From Massilia sp. Bi118 (GTDB taxonomy: Bacteria; Pseudomonadota; Gammaproteobacteria; Burkholderiales; Burkholderiaceae_D): DNA of 64,000 nucleotides. The notes beneath the pieces are model-generated. The model was given only the letters and a program-made list of their open reading frames with translations. It searched no databases and was not told the DNA's origin. Positions 28,204 to 36,138 of the stretch are shown here, piece by piece; within the stretch, counting starts at the first letter, position 1, and the number at the start of each line of letters is the position of its first letter. The DNA is taken from the NCBI RefSeq assembly GCF_918697865.1, contig NZ_CAKKMV010000002.1:248001-312000 (forward strand), in the 5' to 3' direction. Position numbers and translations under genes: made by a program.

Positions 28204-28971
28204 CTATTCCGCGATATGTAAGTCGATGCCCAGCTTGAGCAGCCCTTCGCGGTACTCGGGGCTGATGCCGGCATCGGTGATGATGGTATGGATCCGGTCC
28301 AGCTGCGCGATGCGGTGCAGGCTGACCCGGCCGAACTTGGAACTGTCGGTCAGGACGATGATGCGCTTGGCGCGCTCGACCATCATGCGGTTCAGGCTCG
28401 CCTCCGCTTCATGATGGGTGGTGACGCCGAACTGCAGGTCGAGGCCGTCGACGCCCAGGAACAGCTTGTCGAAGTTGTAGACCTGGAGGCAGGCTTCGGC
28501 CTGGCTGCCCTGGAAAGACAGCGACTGCTTGCGCAGCAGGCCGCCGGTCAGGATCAGGTCCACGCCGGGCGCGTCGGCCAGTTCCCAGGCGATGTTCAGG
28601 CCATTCGTGGCGACCGTGACGCCGCTGGCGTCGGACAGGTTACGCGCCAGGAAAATGGTGGTGGTGCCGGAATCGATCACGATGTTGTCGCCGGCTTCCA
28701 CCAGCGAGGCCGCGAAGGCGCCGATGCGCTCCTTCTGCTCGTGGTAGAGGGCGTCCTTCTGGCGCATGGTCTGCTCGGGCGGCGGCACCCGCGTCAGCAC
28801 CGCGCCGCCGTGGCTGCGCGTGACCAGGCCCTGGCTGCCCAGCGCGGACAGGTCGTGGCGGATGGTCACCGCCGAGACCCCGAGCTGGTCGACCAGTTCG
28901 GTCACCTGGACGGCGCCCTGGCGGGCAAGCAGTTGCAGGATCGTTTCGCGGCGCTGGCTGGTATTTCGCAT
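28204..28971 (-). CDS. agaR: DeoR-family repressor, AgaR type
   Basis: A 255-residue regulator. Residues 5-58 are a DeoR helix-turn-helix (RRETILQLLARQGAVQVTELVDQLGVSAVTIRHDLSALGSQGLVTRSHGGA), and the rest is the sugar-phosphate-binding DeoRC domain with IDSGTTTIFLARNL, VATNGLNIAWEL, LTGGLLRKQS and the terminal TDSSKFGR. AgaR repressors release DNA when they bind a phosphorylated GalNAc-pathway sugar. It lies inside the operon it is predicted to control, and GAAAG/CTTTC repeats of the AgaR type are found in the divergent promoter region. No DNA-binding data are available here, so the name rests on homology and context. Confidence 0.85.
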   Translation of the reverse strand: MRNTSQRRETILQLLARQGAVQVTELVDQLGVSAVTIRHDLSALGSQGLVTRSHGGAVLTRVPPPEQTMRQKDALYHEQKERIGAFAASLVEAGDNIVIDSGTTTIFLARNLSDASGVTVATNGLNIAWELADAPGVDLILTGGLLRKQSLSFQGSQAEACLQVYNFDKLFLGVDGLDLQFGVTTHHEAEASLNRMMVERAKRIIVLTDSSKFGRVSLHRIAQLDRIHTIITDAGISPEYREGLLKLGIDLHIAE

Positions 28972-29012
28972 GGTCTCGGTCTCGGCTCGTCGGCGTTGGA
29001 AAAGTGCCGAGC

Positions 29013-30332
29013 TTAACAGATAGCGACGTGCTTGCCGACTGCCGCCATGTTGCGGCTGCAGGCGCGCGCGTACTGGGCCAGCACCAGGCCGATGCGGTGT
29101 TCCACCAGCGCTTGCGGGTCGTTCTGCAGGCGGCCCTGCAGCACTTCCAGGTACTGGTCCGGCAGGTACTGGCTGAGCAGGGGCAGCGGGATTCCGCGCC
29201 GGCGCAGGTTGGCGAACAGGCGCTCCAGCGCCGCCTGCACCGGGGGCTCGCCCCAGTAGTAGCGGCAACGGTCGCTGAGCGCATAGCGGCGCAGCAGGCG
29301 CTGCTCCTCGCTGCTGCCGTGGTAGTGCTTGCGCCAGTGGTCCGGCTTGTCGAGCATGACCTGGTCGAGCACCTGCATCAGATGCGAAACTTCCGGCGCC
29401 GATACCAGCTCGTCCTCGATGCTGCACAGCGCCAGCAGGCCCTCGCGCATGGCGAAGGTGGCGGCCGGTCCCACCTTCAGGATCGCGAAGTGGTCGCGCA
29501 CCATCTGGTGCAGGGCGATCTCGCGCTGGTAGTCGGTCGAGTGGGCTTCGAACACCAGGCCGGGCTGGCCGGCGATGAAGCCGGACAGCGCCGCCGCCGG
29601 CGCCGGGTCGTAGTGCTGCACGCTGCTGTGGTCGAAGTCGACGCCCGGCTGCACCACCATCGCGATCACGCGCTTCCAGGCGCCATGCAGGCCGGCGTCG
29701 AGGAAGGCGTGGCAATGCACGGACAGGGTGCGGCGTGCGGCATCCGGCGTGGTCGGCGCGCCGGCCTCGTGCAGGCTGGCTTCGCCGCCGGGAACCGGGA
29801 CCTCGGTGCCGATCACATACACCGGCGGTGCATGGCCGGCGTCGCTTGCCGCGGCATCGGCGATGCGGGCCAGGCGCGCCGAGCGCTCGGCCACGATTTC
29901 GTCGGGCAGGCGTTCCGGGTCGTCGGCGCAGCGCATGCTGCAGTCGAGGTGGATCTTGTGGAAGCCGGCGGCGGCGTAGTTCGCCACCAGGGTCTCGGCG
30001 TGCAGCATGGCGGTGGCCGCATCCTGGTTCTGCCAGGCGTTGGGCCCGAGATGGTCGCCGCCCAGCACCAGGCGTTCCGCCGGAAAGCCGCGTTCGCGGG
30101 CCAGCGCCAGCACATAGTCGCGGTACATCGCCGGCGTCATGCCGGTGTAGCCGCCGAACTGGTCGACCTGGTTCGAGGTGGCTTCAACCAGCAGCGGCGT
30201 ATCGTGCTCGAGCGCGACGCGCATGGCGGCGGCCAGCACCATCGGATGGCTGCAGCAGACGCTGTACAGGCCTTGCGGCTCGCCGCGCCGGTGCGCCTTG
30301 ACGATCTCCTGGACGGGGGAAGTCGGGTTCAT
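29013..30332 (-). CDS. agaZ: AgaZ/GatZ/KbaZ-family protein (tagatose pathway)
   Basis: A 439-residue member of the family named D-tagatose-1,6-bisphosphate aldolase class II non-catalytic subunit. Recognisable segments are GLYSVCCSHPMVLAAAM, LLVEATSNQVDQFGGYTGM, GGDHLGPNAWQ, KIHLDCSMRC, YVIGTEVPVPGG and SDRCRYYWGEP. In E. coli KbaZ/GatZ support the aldolase KbaY/GatY; comparative work on GalNAc pathways proposed that AgaZ acts as tagatose-6-phosphate kinase. No catalytic aldolase subunit is present in this window, so the second role, or an aldolase elsewhere, must be considered. The ATG overlaps the kinase gene stop as ATGA. Confidence 0.88.
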   Translation of the reverse strand: MNPTSPVQEIVKAHRRGEPQGLYSVCCSHPMVLAAAMRVALEHDTPLLVEATSNQVDQFGGYTGMTPAMYRDYVLALARERGFPAERLVLGGDHLGPNAWQNQDAATAMLHAETLVANYAAAGFHKIHLDCSMRCADDPERLPDEIVAERSARLARIADAAASDAGHAPPVYVIGTEVPVPGGEASLHEAGAPTTPDAARRTLSVHCHAFLDAGLHGAWKRVIAMVVQPGVDFDHSSVQHYDPAPAAALSGFIAGQPGLVFEAHSTDYQREIALHQMVRDHFAILKVGPAATFAMREGLLALCSIEDELVSAPEVSHLMQVLDQVMLDKPDHWRKHYHGSSEEQRLLRRYALSDRCRYYWGEPPVQAALERLFANLRRRGIPLPLLSQYLPDQYLEVLQGRLQNDPQALVEHRIGLVLAQYARACSRNMAAVGKHVAIC

Positions 30333-31270
30333 GGTGTGGCCTTGTCCTTCAGTTGTTGGCGGATCAGCAGCGCCGCGCCGCGCACGCCGCCGGCGTCGCC
30401 GAAGCGGGGCGGCAGGATGGGCGGCGGATGGGCGCCGGCAAACAGGTGCCGGCGCAGCGCCTCGGGCAGGTCACGGTACAGGTGGGGCAGGTTCGACAGG
30501 CCGCCGCCGAGCACGATTGCGTGCGGGTCCAGGCCCAGCACCACGCAGGCCAGGCCGTGCGCCAGCAGGTCGAGGTGGACGGCGAGCGTGCGCTGCGCCA
30601 CTTGGTCGCCGGCGTTCGCGCGCGCGGCGATGGCCAGCGGCTCGGCGCCGTCGCCGCCGAAGTGGCGGTGCAGGCGCGACATGCCGGGGCCGGACACATA
30701 GCGTTCCAGGCAGCCGGTCCTGCCGCAGGGGCAGGGGATCAATTCGAGTCCGTACAGCCCGGCCAGGGTGGCCGGCAGCGGCCAGTGGCCCCATTCGCCG
30801 GCGATGCCGTTGCGGCCGCGCTGCAGGCGTCCGCCGGCGCAGTAGCCGGCCCCGGCGCCGGTGCCGAGGATGGCGCCGAACATGGTGGGCAGGCCGTCGG
30901 CCGCGCCGCCTTCGGCTTCGGACAGGGCGAAGCACTGGCAGTCGTTGCCGATCGCGACCGGCCGCGCCAGCGCTTCCTGCAGCATCGTGCAGACCTGCCG
31001 CCCGTTCAGGGCCGGCACATTGGAACTGAGCTGGCGCCCGCTCTGGCTGTCGGTGACGCCGGGCAGGCCGATGCCCACCGGCGCGGCGCTGCCCAGGGCG
31101 GCGTCGGCGCGCAGGACCAGGCCGCGGATCGCGTCGGTGAACGCGGCGATGTCCTCGGTCGGGGTGGCGACTCTTTCCCGGTAGACCTCGCGCAAGCCGG
31201 CGTCATAGGTCGCCAGCTCGATCTTGGTGCCGCCGATGTCGATGCCGTGGAAGCCCGCGTAATCAGCCAT
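30329..31270 (-). CDS. agaK: ROK-family sugar kinase (predicted GalNAc kinase AgaK)
   Basis: A 313-residue cytosolic kinase. It shows the phosphate loop GIDIGGTKIEL at residues 9-19, the GIGLPGVTD segment, the catalytic GNDCQCFALSEAEGG, GTGAGAGY, and the ROK zinc motif CPCGRTGCLERYVSG. ROK kinases phosphorylate glucose, GlcNAc, ManNAc or GalNAc. Between agaS and agaZ, with which it overlaps by 8 and 4 bases, the likely reaction is GalNAc plus ATP to GalNAc-6-phosphate, which fits import by an MFS porter rather than a phosphotransferase system. An alternative ATG lies four codons upstream. Confidence 0.88.
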   Translation of the reverse strand: MADYAGFHGIDIGGTKIELATYDAGLREVYRERVATPTEDIAAFTDAIRGLVLRADAALGSAAPVGIGLPGVTDSQSGRQLSSNVPALNGRQVCTMLQEALARPVAIGNDCQCFALSEAEGGAADGLPTMFGAILGTGAGAGYCAGGRLQRGRNGIAGEWGHWPLPATLAGLYGLELIPCPCGRTGCLERYVSGPGMSRLHRHFGGDGAEPLAIAARANAGDQVAQRTLAVHLDLLAHGLACVVLGLDPHAIVLGGGLSNLPHLYRDLPEALRRHLFAGAHPPPILPPRFGDAGGVRGAALLIRQQLKDKATP

Positions 31271-32414
31271 GCTCGTGCTCATAAATGGTGACGCCTTGCA
31301 CGACACGGTTGACGGTGCCGCTGGCAAAGGGATTGTCGGGACGCAGGGCCAGGCGGGCCGACTGGTGCAGCGCGTACTGCTGCGCCATCAGCAGCCATAA
31401 TGGGGCCAGCCAGGCGTCGCTCCAGTCGGGTGCATCGGCGCTGAAATCGCCGCCCACGCCCACCGTCAGCACGCGCGCGGCGATGCCGTCGCGGCGCAAT
31501 TCGTCCAGCAGATCGGTTTCGTAGCGGCGCGCCAGCGGCTTGCCGCTATAGAAGAGCACCACCAGCGAGGCATCGTTCAGGGCCGACTTCGGGCCGTGGC
31601 GGAAGCCGAGCGGGGTGTCGGCCATGCCCAGCACGCGGCCGCCGGTCAGTTCCAGCAGCTTGAGCGCCGATTCGCGCGCCAGCGCTTCCAGCGGACCGCT
31701 GCCGAGGTAGGCCACGCGTTCGACCGGGTGCGATGCCAGCGTGGCCGCCGCCGGCGCCCATTGCGCCAGCGCCTGTTCGGCCGCATCGGCCAGGCGCGCC
31801 GGACGCGCCGCCAGGTCGGCATCGCCGCCCAGCACGCACAGGGTCGCCAGCAGCATGCTGGTAAAACTGCTGGTCATCGCGAAGCCGCGGTCGCAGCTGG
31901 CGGCCGGCATCAGCAGCACGCAGGCGGCATCGTCGTTGGCGCCGCGGACCGCCAGCGCACCCGCATCGTTGCAGGTGATATGCAGGAAGCGCGCGTCGGG
32001 CACCGCACCGCGCACCAGTTCGACCGCCGCCAGGCTTTCCGGGCTGTCGCCGCTGCGCGCGAAGGACACCAGCAGGGTCGGCGCGGACGGTTCGAGGTAG
32101 AGCTCCGGATGGGTGAGCAGGCTGGTGGTGGCGATCGCGCGCACCTGGGCGGCGCAGCGCGCATTCAACTCGTCGGCGACGATCTGGCCGGCGTAGGCCG
32201 AGCTGCCGGCGCCGGTCAGGATCACGCGCTGGCGCGGGTCGTGCAGGCGCTGGCCGAGAAAGGCGGCGACTCTGGCCTGGTTGGCGCGCAGGCTGGCCGA
32301 CAGGGCGCGCCAGACCGCGGGCTGCTGCGCGATTTCCTCGGCAGTATATAAGCCACCGATGTCCTGCCAGGTGGTCGCGTCGCGGTCGAGAAGAATGGTC
32401 ATTGTTGTTTGCAT
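31263..32414 (-). CDS. agaS: Galactosamine-6-phosphate deaminase/isomerase (SIS domain)
   Basis: A 383-residue protein with two SIS sugar-isomerase domains (about 55-200 and 220-370). It shows ILTGAGSSAYAGQIV, LLVSFARSGDSPESLAAVEL, FAMTSSFTSMLLATL and GMADTPLGFRHGPKSALND, which match AgaS rather than GlmS or FrlB. AgaS converts galactosamine-6-phosphate to tagatose-6-phosphate and ammonia. It is the first gene of the minus-strand operon. The ATG at 32414 is used; a second ATG four codons later (32402) is equally possible since neither has a ribosome site. An AgaR-like GAAAG motif sits 3 bases before this ATG. Confidence 0.9.
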   Translation of the reverse strand: MQTTMTILLDRDATTWQDIGGLYTAEEIAQQPAVWRALSASLRANQARVAAFLGQRLHDPRQRVILTGAGSSAYAGQIVADELNARCAAQVRAIATTSLLTHPELYLEPSAPTLLVSFARSGDSPESLAAVELVRGAVPDARFLHITCNDAGALAVRGANDDAACVLLMPAASCDRGFAMTSSFTSMLLATLCVLGGDADLAARPARLADAAEQALAQWAPAAATLASHPVERVAYLGSGPLEALARESALKLLELTGGRVLGMADTPLGFRHGPKSALNDASLVVLFYSGKPLARRYETDLLDELRRDGIAARVLTVGVGGDFSADAPDWSDAWLAPLWLLMAQQYALHQSARLALRPDNPFASGTVNRVVQGVTIYEHEHG

Positions 32415-32416
32415 GC

Positions 32417-32610
32417 GAAAGTATCGGATGGAAAAATCATAAATAGGTATTTTCGAAAAGTCAAACACGAAAGATATTTCGAAAGAAAATCGTCGTAAAT
32501 TCTTCGAATTCAACGCGATATGCGCCATTCATGCTGTATTGAAGACCTTCGTATGTGGCAAATTCCCAACTAAATGAAAGGAAAATTCCGAAATAAACGT
32601 AAAACGAAAG
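32417..32610 (+). promoter_or_regulatory. Cluster of five GAAAG (CTTTC) motifs, predicted AgaR operators
   Basis: GAAAG occurs at 32417, 32469, 32481, 32576 and 32606, all in the same orientation; four are preceded by C, giving CGAAAG. CTTTC in multiple copies is the published core of proteobacterial AgaR sites. The copies at 32417-32485 surround the agaS promoter, and those at 32576 and 32606 lie 60-95 bases upstream of the GH31 promoter. The whole 316-base stretch between agaS and the GH31 gene is AT-rich and holds no gene. Confidence 0.7.
32436..32464 (-). promoter_or_regulatory. Promoter of the agaS-agaK-agaZ-agaR-agaA-permease operon
   Basis: On the minus strand: TTGACT, exactly 17 bases, TATGAT, a near-consensus sigma-70 promoter. 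Transcription should start near 32429, some 15 bases before the agaS ATG. GAAAG motifs flank it: one 5 bases upstream of the -35 hexamer (32469-32473) and one just after the expected start site (32417-32421), as expected for repression. Confidence 0.8.
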
Positions 32611-32669
32611 GTTTGGAGCCGTGAATTTAGCGTTTTGAACGCCAATTTGCGCGTTTTTCGCTGTTTTTG

Positions 32670-32698
32670 TTGACCTAATTTATTTTTGTTTCTACATT
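32670..32698 (+). promoter_or_regulatory. Promoter of the GH31-receptor operon
   Basis: TTGACC, exactly 17 bases, TACATT, followed by the GH31 ATG 32 bases later. The hexamers and spacing fit sigma-70. The promoter is divergent from that of agaS; the two -35 boxes are about 205 bases apart, leaving room for shared operators. Confidence 0.7.
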
Positions 32699-32730
32699 AT
32701 GCGAAACAAAACGTAATTTCGAGACACCAG

Positions 32731-35700
32731 ATGACCAAGAGCCCATTCCGTTTTCGTTCCCTCGCCGGCTGCGTCCTCGCCGCCTGTGCCACCCTTGCGC
32801 TGCCGGCCCAGGCCGCCCCCCTGGGCCAGCTGCGCAGCGTCAAGCCCGGCGCCGACGGCCATTCCTGGGACCTGCGCACCGACAGCGGCGCCCATGTACA
32901 GGTCAGCCTGGCCGGCGCCGCCGTGCTGCGCATCTGGGCGGCGCCGGGCGAGACCCTCACCGGCCCCGGCGACAAGGCGGCGGCCATCGTGGTCGGCACG
33001 CCGGCCGCCGAGGTCGCGCACACCGTCGAGGAAACGCCTTCTTATATCGCGATCAAGACCGCGGCCCTGACCCTGCGCATCGAGCGCAAGCCGCTGCGCT
33101 TCACGCTCTACCGCGCCGGTGAAGAGACGCCATTGTGGCGCGAGCTGCAGCCGATCGACATCGCAGGGAAGCAGGCGGTGCAGGTGCTGTCCAGCGACGC
33201 CAACGAACGCTTCTTCGGCGGCGGCCAGCAGAACGGACGCTTCGAATTCAAGGGCCGCGAGCTGCCGGTGTCGTATTCGGGCGGCTGGGAAGAGGGCGAC
33301 CGCCCCAACCCGGCGCCCTTCCTGCTCAGCTCCAAAGGCTGGGGCATGCTGCGCAATACCTGGAGCGACGGCAGCTACGACCTGCGCAACCCGGAGCAGT
33401 CGGTGCTGCAGCATGCGGAGAACCGCTTCGATGCCTACTACTTTGTCGGCAAGGACCTGCGCGGCGCGCTCGGCCTGTACACGGCATGGACCGGGCGCGC
33501 GCGCCTGCTGCCGCGCTGGGCCCTGGAATACGGCGACGCCGACTGCTACAACGACGGCGACAACGTCAAGAAGCCGGGCACCGTGCCGCAAGGCTGGACC
33601 GACGGCCCGACCGGCAAGACGCCGGACGTGGTCGACAGCGTGGCCAGGCGCTACCGCGAACACGACATGCCGGGCGGCTGGATCCTGCCGAACGACGGCT
33701 ACGGCTGCGGCTACACCAGCCTGCCGGAAACCGTGCGCGGCCTGGCCGGCTACGGCTTCCGCACCGGCCTGTGGACCGAAAACGGCGTCGACAAGATCGC
33801 CTGGGAAGTCGGCCAGGCCGGCACCCGCGTGCAGAAGCTGGACGTGGCCTGGACCGGCAAGGGCTACCAGTTCTCGCTGGACGCCAACAAGGCCGCCTAC
33901 GACGGCATCCTCGACAACTCCGACAGCCGCCCCTTCATCTGGACCGTGATGGGCTGGGCCGGCACCCAGCGCTACGCGGTGGCCTGGACCGGCGACCAGA
34001 GCGCCAGCTGGGACTACATCCGCTGGCACGTCCCGACCCTGGTCGGCTCCGGCCTGTCCGGCCAGGCCTATGCCAGCGGCGACGTCGACGCCATCTTCGG
34101 CGGCAGCCCGGAAACCTATACCCGCGACCTGCAGTGGAAGAGCTTCACGCCGGTGCTGATGGGGATGTCCGGCTGGTCCGCCGCCGAGCGCAAGCATCCG
34201 TGGTGGTTCGAAGAGCCTTACCGCAGCATCAACCGGCGCTACCTGAAGCTCAAGCTGCGCCTCACGCCCTACATGTACACGCTGGCGCGCGAAGCCGAGG
34301 ACAGCGGCGCGCCGCTGGTGCGCGGCCTGATGTGGGACTACCCGCAGGACCCGGCGGCCCTGACCGAACGCTATAAATACCAGTTCCTGCTGGGCCGCGA
34401 CCTGCTGGTGGCGCCGGTCTACCGCAGCCAGGCCGCCAGCGGCGGCTGGCGCAAGGGCATTCACCTGCCGCAGGGCACCTGGTACGACTACTGGGACGGC
34501 CGCCAGGCCACCGCCGGCGCGGAAGGGCGCGACCTCGACATGCAGGTCACGCTGGACAAGCTGCCGGTGTTCGTGCGCGCCGGCGCCATCCTGCCGATGT
34601 ACCCCGAAACGCTGTTCGACGGCCAGAAGCCGAAGGACCGGGTCACCTTCGACGTCTACCCGGCGGCGCAGGGCAGCTCCGAATTCGTCCTGTACGAAGA
34701 CGACGGCAACACCCGCCGCTACCGCGACGGCGAATCCAGCCGCCAGCGCATCCGCATGCATGCCGAAGGCGCCGACCTGCAGCTGGAAGCGGGCGCTGTC
34801 GACGGCAGCTATGCCGGCCAGGAAGCGCGCCGCGGCTACGGGTTGCGCATGCCGGCCGCGCACGCACCGGCTTCCGTGCTGGCCGGCGGCCGCAGCCTGC
34901 CGGCTCTGCAGAGCGCCGCCGTGCTGCAGACCAGCGCCGAGGGCTGGTTCTTCGACGCCGCGGAGCGCGGCGGCACCCTGCACGTGAAGACCGCGCCGCA
35001 GGACATCCGCCAGCCGCTGGCGATCGGCGTGCGCGGCGTGCTGGCCGCCCGCGCCGACGATGCCTTCCCGGCCGCGCCGGACGCGGGCCGCGCGATTCCA
35101 GCGGATGCGATCACCGTCATCAACCGTCCGGCCGAAGAACCGGGCCAGGGCCTGGAGCGCGCCTTCGATGGCAAGCCGGAGACCTGGTTCCGCACCGTGC
35201 GCAGCCAGGCGGTGCGCAGCGGACCGCACGAATGGGTGCTGGGCTTCAGCGAGCGCCGCCTGCTGGACGGCATCGAACTCGCGCCGCGCAACGACAAGCA
35301 CTGGAAGAGCGGCCAGGTGCGCGACTACGAAGTCTACGTCGCCGACAGCAATGGCGACTGGGGCACGCCGGTGGCGCGCGGCCGCCTCAAGCTGGCCGAG
35401 GGCATGCAGACGATCGCCTTCCCGGCCAGCGCCGGCCGCCTGCTGCGCTTCCGCGTGCTGAGCGTGCACAACCCGGACGGCGACGGCGCCAGCGCGCTCG
35501 ATCCGATGGTGAGCGCCGCCGAAGGCAAGGCCCCGGCCCGCGCCTACGATGCCGCGCTGCCGGCCGATGTGCCGCCGATCGCGCTGTCCGAGTTCCACGT
35601 GCTCGAACACCGCACGCCGGAGTGCCCGGAAATCCAGCGCTACCTGTCCGAGCTGCCGCTGCCGAAGACGGTGGCGCGCGACCGGCCGGCCAGCAAGGCG

Positions 35701-36060
35701 CCTGAGATGCGCATGAACGGCCTGCGCTTCCGCAAGGGCCTGGGCGTCGGCCCGAACAGCCGCATCGACCTGGCATTGAGCGGCGACTGGACGCTGCTGC
35801 GCGCCGACCTCGGCGTCGACGACAGCTGCCGCACGGCCGGCGGCCTGCAGTTCCAGGTCTGGAGCGGCAGCAAGCTCCTGTACGACAGCGGCCTGGTGAA
35901 AGCACCGGGCGTGGTCAAGCCGGAAATCGACATCCGCGGCCTGCGCGAGCTGAGCCTGCGGACCCTCGGCGCGCAAGGTCCGAGTCCGGGCCGGGTCTGC
36001 GCCAACTGGGCGAATGCCCAACTGACGGGAAGCGAAGGCGCCACCGTCACCCCTCGCTGA
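32731..36060 (+). CDS. GH31 alpha-N-acetylgalactosaminidase with F5/8-type and NPCBM modules, secreted
   Basis: A 1109-residue exported enzyme. Residues 1-29 are a signal peptide (LPAQA|AP). After an N-terminal beta domain, the GH31 barrel spans about 250-620. The predicted nucleophile is Asp371 in QKLDVAWTGKGY and the acid/base Asp422 in WTGDQSASWDYIRWH, the form seen in the GH31 alpha-GalNAcase group rather than in glucosidases. About residues 780-940 form an F5/8 type C (CBM32-like) module (GLERAFDGKPETWFRT... ELAPRNDK) and the last ~150 residues an NPCBM domain (GLRFRKGLGVGPNSRIDLAL). It probably trims terminal alpha-GalNAc from glycans. The ATG follows a weak GAGA site. Confidence 0.88.
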   Translation: MTKSPFRFRSLAGCVLAACATLALPAQAAPLGQLRSVKPGADGHSWDLRTDSGAHVQVSLAGAAVLRIWAAPGETLTGPGDKAAAIVVGTPAAEVAHTVEETPSYIAIKTAALTLRIERKPLRFTLYRAGEETPLWRELQPIDIAGKQAVQVLSSDANERFFGGGQQNGRFEFKGRELPVSYSGGWEEGDRPNPAPFLLSSKGWGMLRNTWSDGSYDLRNPEQSVLQHAENRFDAYYFVGKDLRGALGLYTAWTGRARLLPRWALEYGDADCYNDGDNVKKPGTVPQGWTDGPTGKTPDVVDSVARRYREHDMPGGWILPNDGYGCGYTSLPETVRGLAGYGFRTGLWTENGVDKIAWEVGQAGTRVQKLDVAWTGKGYQFSLDANKAAYDGILDNSDSRPFIWTVMGWAGTQRYAVAWTGDQSASWDYIRWHVPTLVGSGLSGQAYASGDVDAIFGGSPETYTRDLQWKSFTPVLMGMSGWSAAERKHPWWFEEPYRSINRRYLKLKLRLTPYMYTLAREAEDSGAPLVRGLMWDYPQDPAALTERYKYQFLLGRDLLVAPVYRSQAASGGWRKGIHLPQGTWYDYWDGRQATAGAEGRDLDMQVTLDKLPVFVRAGAILPMYPETLFDGQKPKDRVTFDVYPAAQGSSEFVLYEDDGNTRRYRDGESSRQRIRMHAEGADLQLEAGAVDGSYAGQEARRGYGLRMPAAHAPASVLAGGRSLPALQSAAVLQTSAEGWFFDAAERGGTLHVKTAPQDIRQPLAIGVRGVLAARADDAFPAAPDAGRAIPADAITVINRPAEEPGQGLERAFDGKPETWFRTVRSQAVRSGPHEWVLGFSERRLLDGIELAPRNDKHWKSGQVRDYEVYVADSNGDWGTPVARGRLKLAEGMQTIAFPASAGRLLRFRVLSVHNPDGDGASALDPMVSAAEGKAPARAYDAALPADVPPIALSEFHVLEHRTPECPEIQRYLSELPLPKTVARDRPASKAPEMRMNGLRFRKGLGVGPNSRIDLALSGDWTLLRADLGVDDSCRTAGGLQFQVWSGSKLLYDSGLVKAPGVVKPEIDIRGLRELSLRTLGAQGPSPGRVCANWANAQLTGSEGATVTPR

Positions 36061-36138
36061 TTTAATCCACTACGACAAAGCCAGGCCCCTGTCCCGAACA
36101 GGGAGGGGAGCCTGCATCCTTCACCAAGGGAGAAGTGC

